Shown here: piece after piece, positions 62,889-64,000 of the stretch
Numbering within the stretch: position 1 is the stretch's first letter
How the letters are laid out: every line of letters begins with the position of its first letter
From: Pigmentiphaga aceris
GTDB taxonomy: Bacteria; Pseudomonadota; Gammaproteobacteria; Burkholderiales; Burkholderiaceae_B
Length of the DNA: 64,000 nucleotides
Assembly (NCBI RefSeq): GCF_008119665.1
Contig: NZ_CP043046.1
Location: forward strand, 2,170,001-2,234,000
Direction: 5' to 3'
Translations under genes and position numbers: made by a program
The notes under the pieces: model-generated
What the model saw: only the letters and a program-made list of their open reading frames with translations
What the model was told of the DNA's origin: nothing
Databases searched by the model: none

Positions 62889-64000
62889 ATGCATTCACCT
62901 TGGTTTTTTGACCTGCTTGGCATTTCCGCCACCTCAGATGACAAACAGATCAAACGCGCTTATGCGCAGTCCCTGAAGACGATTGATCAGCAGCATCAAC
63001 GCGAGGCCTTCGAGCGCCTGCGCATGGCCTATGAGCAGGCGCTGGCCTGGGCCAATAATGTGCGTGCAAACAACGCATCGAATGCGTCGATCGATTCGGC
63101 CAACGTAATCGTCACCTGCCACCGGCACAACTCAACCGACGTAAACACCGGTACACGTGTCACGCACGACCCGCATGCCCGCGCCAGATCGGCCTTGCAT
63201 CGATGGGTGGCAAGGTTGATGAACCCCTTGGATTGGCCAGACGGCAGCCCGTCGGCACCGTTGTCCGCGCCGTCGCGTGAACAATTGATGGATCAGGCGC
63301 TGAGTGATCCTGATCTGTCGCACCTGGACGCCAGACAGGAATTTTCGATGCTGCTTGCCAACGCCCTGTACCGCGCTCCGTTGGGGCAGCGCGAGCTGTT
63401 CGCGGTGGCGTCAGCGCGGTTTGGCTGGGCATCGCAAAAAGCGTTTTCCCGACAAAATGACCCCCAGACAAGCTGGGTGTCGCAGTTGATCGATCAGTCC
63501 TTGTCCATGGCTGCGCTGCCTGCGGCAGCGGCGGCTGGTTATGCTGACGCGGTCGCAGCTGCCTCAGCCACTGAGCGGCCTATGCACGCACAGGCGTACA
63601 CCCATTACACCGCCCTGAGCACGCTGGCCCGGGACTTTCCGGCATGGTCCAGCCTGTGGCTGCCATCCGGGCGCATTGATGCCTGGCGAGCCGCCTACGA
63701 CGGTTTGCCCGCCGATTACGTGTGGCGAAGGCGTGCCAGAGGGACCATTATTGCAGGCGCGAAGTGGGTGGGGCGCAGCCTGTTCGCGGTGCTCAAATTT
63801 GTGATCGGGCTGTTCGATAACTGGATCTCCCGGCTGATGATCGGCATTGTGGGGCTCTCGCTCATCGTGACCGCATTCACGGGTCAAGACCCCCGATCTG
63901 CTGCGCAGCGGGTGTCGGACAATGTGATGCTGCTGGCGTATGCAAACGCCCAGCGTTCCGCTGCGTTGCCATCACAAGCCGTCGGGACGGAAGCTGGGCA
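62889..64000 (+). CDS. J-domain-like membrane protein 2, partial (runs off the window)
   Basis: At least 370 residues from the ATG at 62889 with no stop before the window end. It is paralogous to the preceding gene: the N-terminus PWFFDLLGISATSDDKQIKRAYAQSLK and EAFERLRMAYEQAL match, and again HPD is missing (TIDQQHQ). The middle region QALSDPDLSHLDARQEFSMLL and SGRIDAWRAAYDGL matches protein 1. Hydrophobic helices lie at about 295-312 and 317-333. The DPNV linker is absent. Tandem duplication of a gene within the hscC operon is the likely origin. Confidence 0.75.
   Translation, partial: MHSPWFFDLLGISATSDDKQIKRAYAQSLKTIDQQHQREAFERLRMAYEQALAWANNVRANNASNASIDSANVIVTCHRHNSTDVNTGTRVTHDPHARARSALHRWVARLMNPLDWPDGSPSAPLSAPSREQLMDQALSDPDLSHLDARQEFSMLLANALYRAPLGQRELFAVASARFGWASQKAFSRQNDPQTSWVSQLIDQSLSMAALPAAAAAGYADAVAAASATERPMHAQAYTHYTALSTLARDFPAWSSLWLPSGRIDAWRAAYDGLPADYVWRRRARGTIIAGAKWVGRSLFAVLKFVIGLFDNWISRLMIGIVGLSLIVTAFTGQDPRSAAQRVSDNVMLLAYANAQRSAALPSQAVGTEAG

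Overview
The window looks like a chromosomal segment of a Burkholderiales betaproteobacterium, most likely family Alcaligenaceae (Bordetella/Achromobacter/Pigmentiphaga neighbourhood; genus not resolved). The evidence is the gene order hfq-hflX-hflK-hflC-DUF2065-hisZ-purA, then a purine-type phosphoribosyltransferase, three tRNA-Leu(CAG) genes, rnr and rlmB, together with rpsF-priB-rpsR-rplI-dnaB and hom-thrC, and GC-rich codon usage throughout. No rRNA, CRISPR array, prophage or complete insertion sequence was found.

Region by region. Positions 1-6.6 kb: RNA chaperone, HflX GTPase, the HflKC membrane complex, HisZ and PurA. 6.7-9.5 kb: a LuxR-type regulator, an HpaI-type aldolase and a phosphoribosyltransferase. 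9.6-11.1 kb: three tRNA-Leu genes on the minus strand, two with clear hairpin terminators; the promoter of the last overlaps the TTG start of rnr. 11.1-17.2 kb: rnr, rlmB, a threonine aldolase and a membrane diguanylate cyclase. 17.2-30.3 kb: a sugar-acid island (hexR, edd, eda, gntK, a LacI-type regulator, a hydratase-like protein, a four-gene amino-acid-type ABC transporter and a 2-hydroxyacid dehydrogenase). It is bracketed on both sides by the same composite repeat in opposite orientation. Each composite holds two ~430 bp units facing each other, and each unit carries a hairpin whose stem varies between copies with compensating changes. 30.5-34.3 kb: terC behind a yybP-ykoY-type manganese riboswitch, imuA-lexA with a LexA box, and an asparaginase. 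34.5-39.8 kb: the ribosomal protein/priB/dnaB cluster and a low-affinity phosphate transporter behind a Pho box. 39.9-44.6 kb: an isolated type III secretion-style chaperone/translocator pair, phoH2 and a DUF5610-like protein. 44.6-53.7 kb: peroxiredoxin, threonine biosynthesis, alanine transaminase, a LysR/SnoaL divergent pair, DoxX and APS kinase. 53.7-59.2 kb: a complete five-gene cassette on the minus strand matching the uncharacterised STM4011-STM4015 families (two radical SAM enzymes, an alkaline-phosphatase-superfamily hydrolase, an ATP-grasp protein and a leucine-rich-type protein), all translationally coupled. 59.4-64.0 kb: divergently, an HscC-type Hsp70 and two paralogous membrane J-like proteins that lack the HPD motif; the second runs off the window.

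How the genes work together. Gluconate entering through GntK becomes 6-phosphogluconate and is split by Edd and Eda to pyruvate and glyceraldehyde-3-phosphate. Twin HexR-like sites precede edd. One 14-bp palindrome precedes both the LacI-type regulator and the transporter operon, so those two units probably form one regulon. The best candidates for undescribed biology are the STM4011-4015 cassette with its divergent chaperone operon, the hairpin repeat family bracketing the sugar-acid island, and the orphan translocator/chaperone pair.
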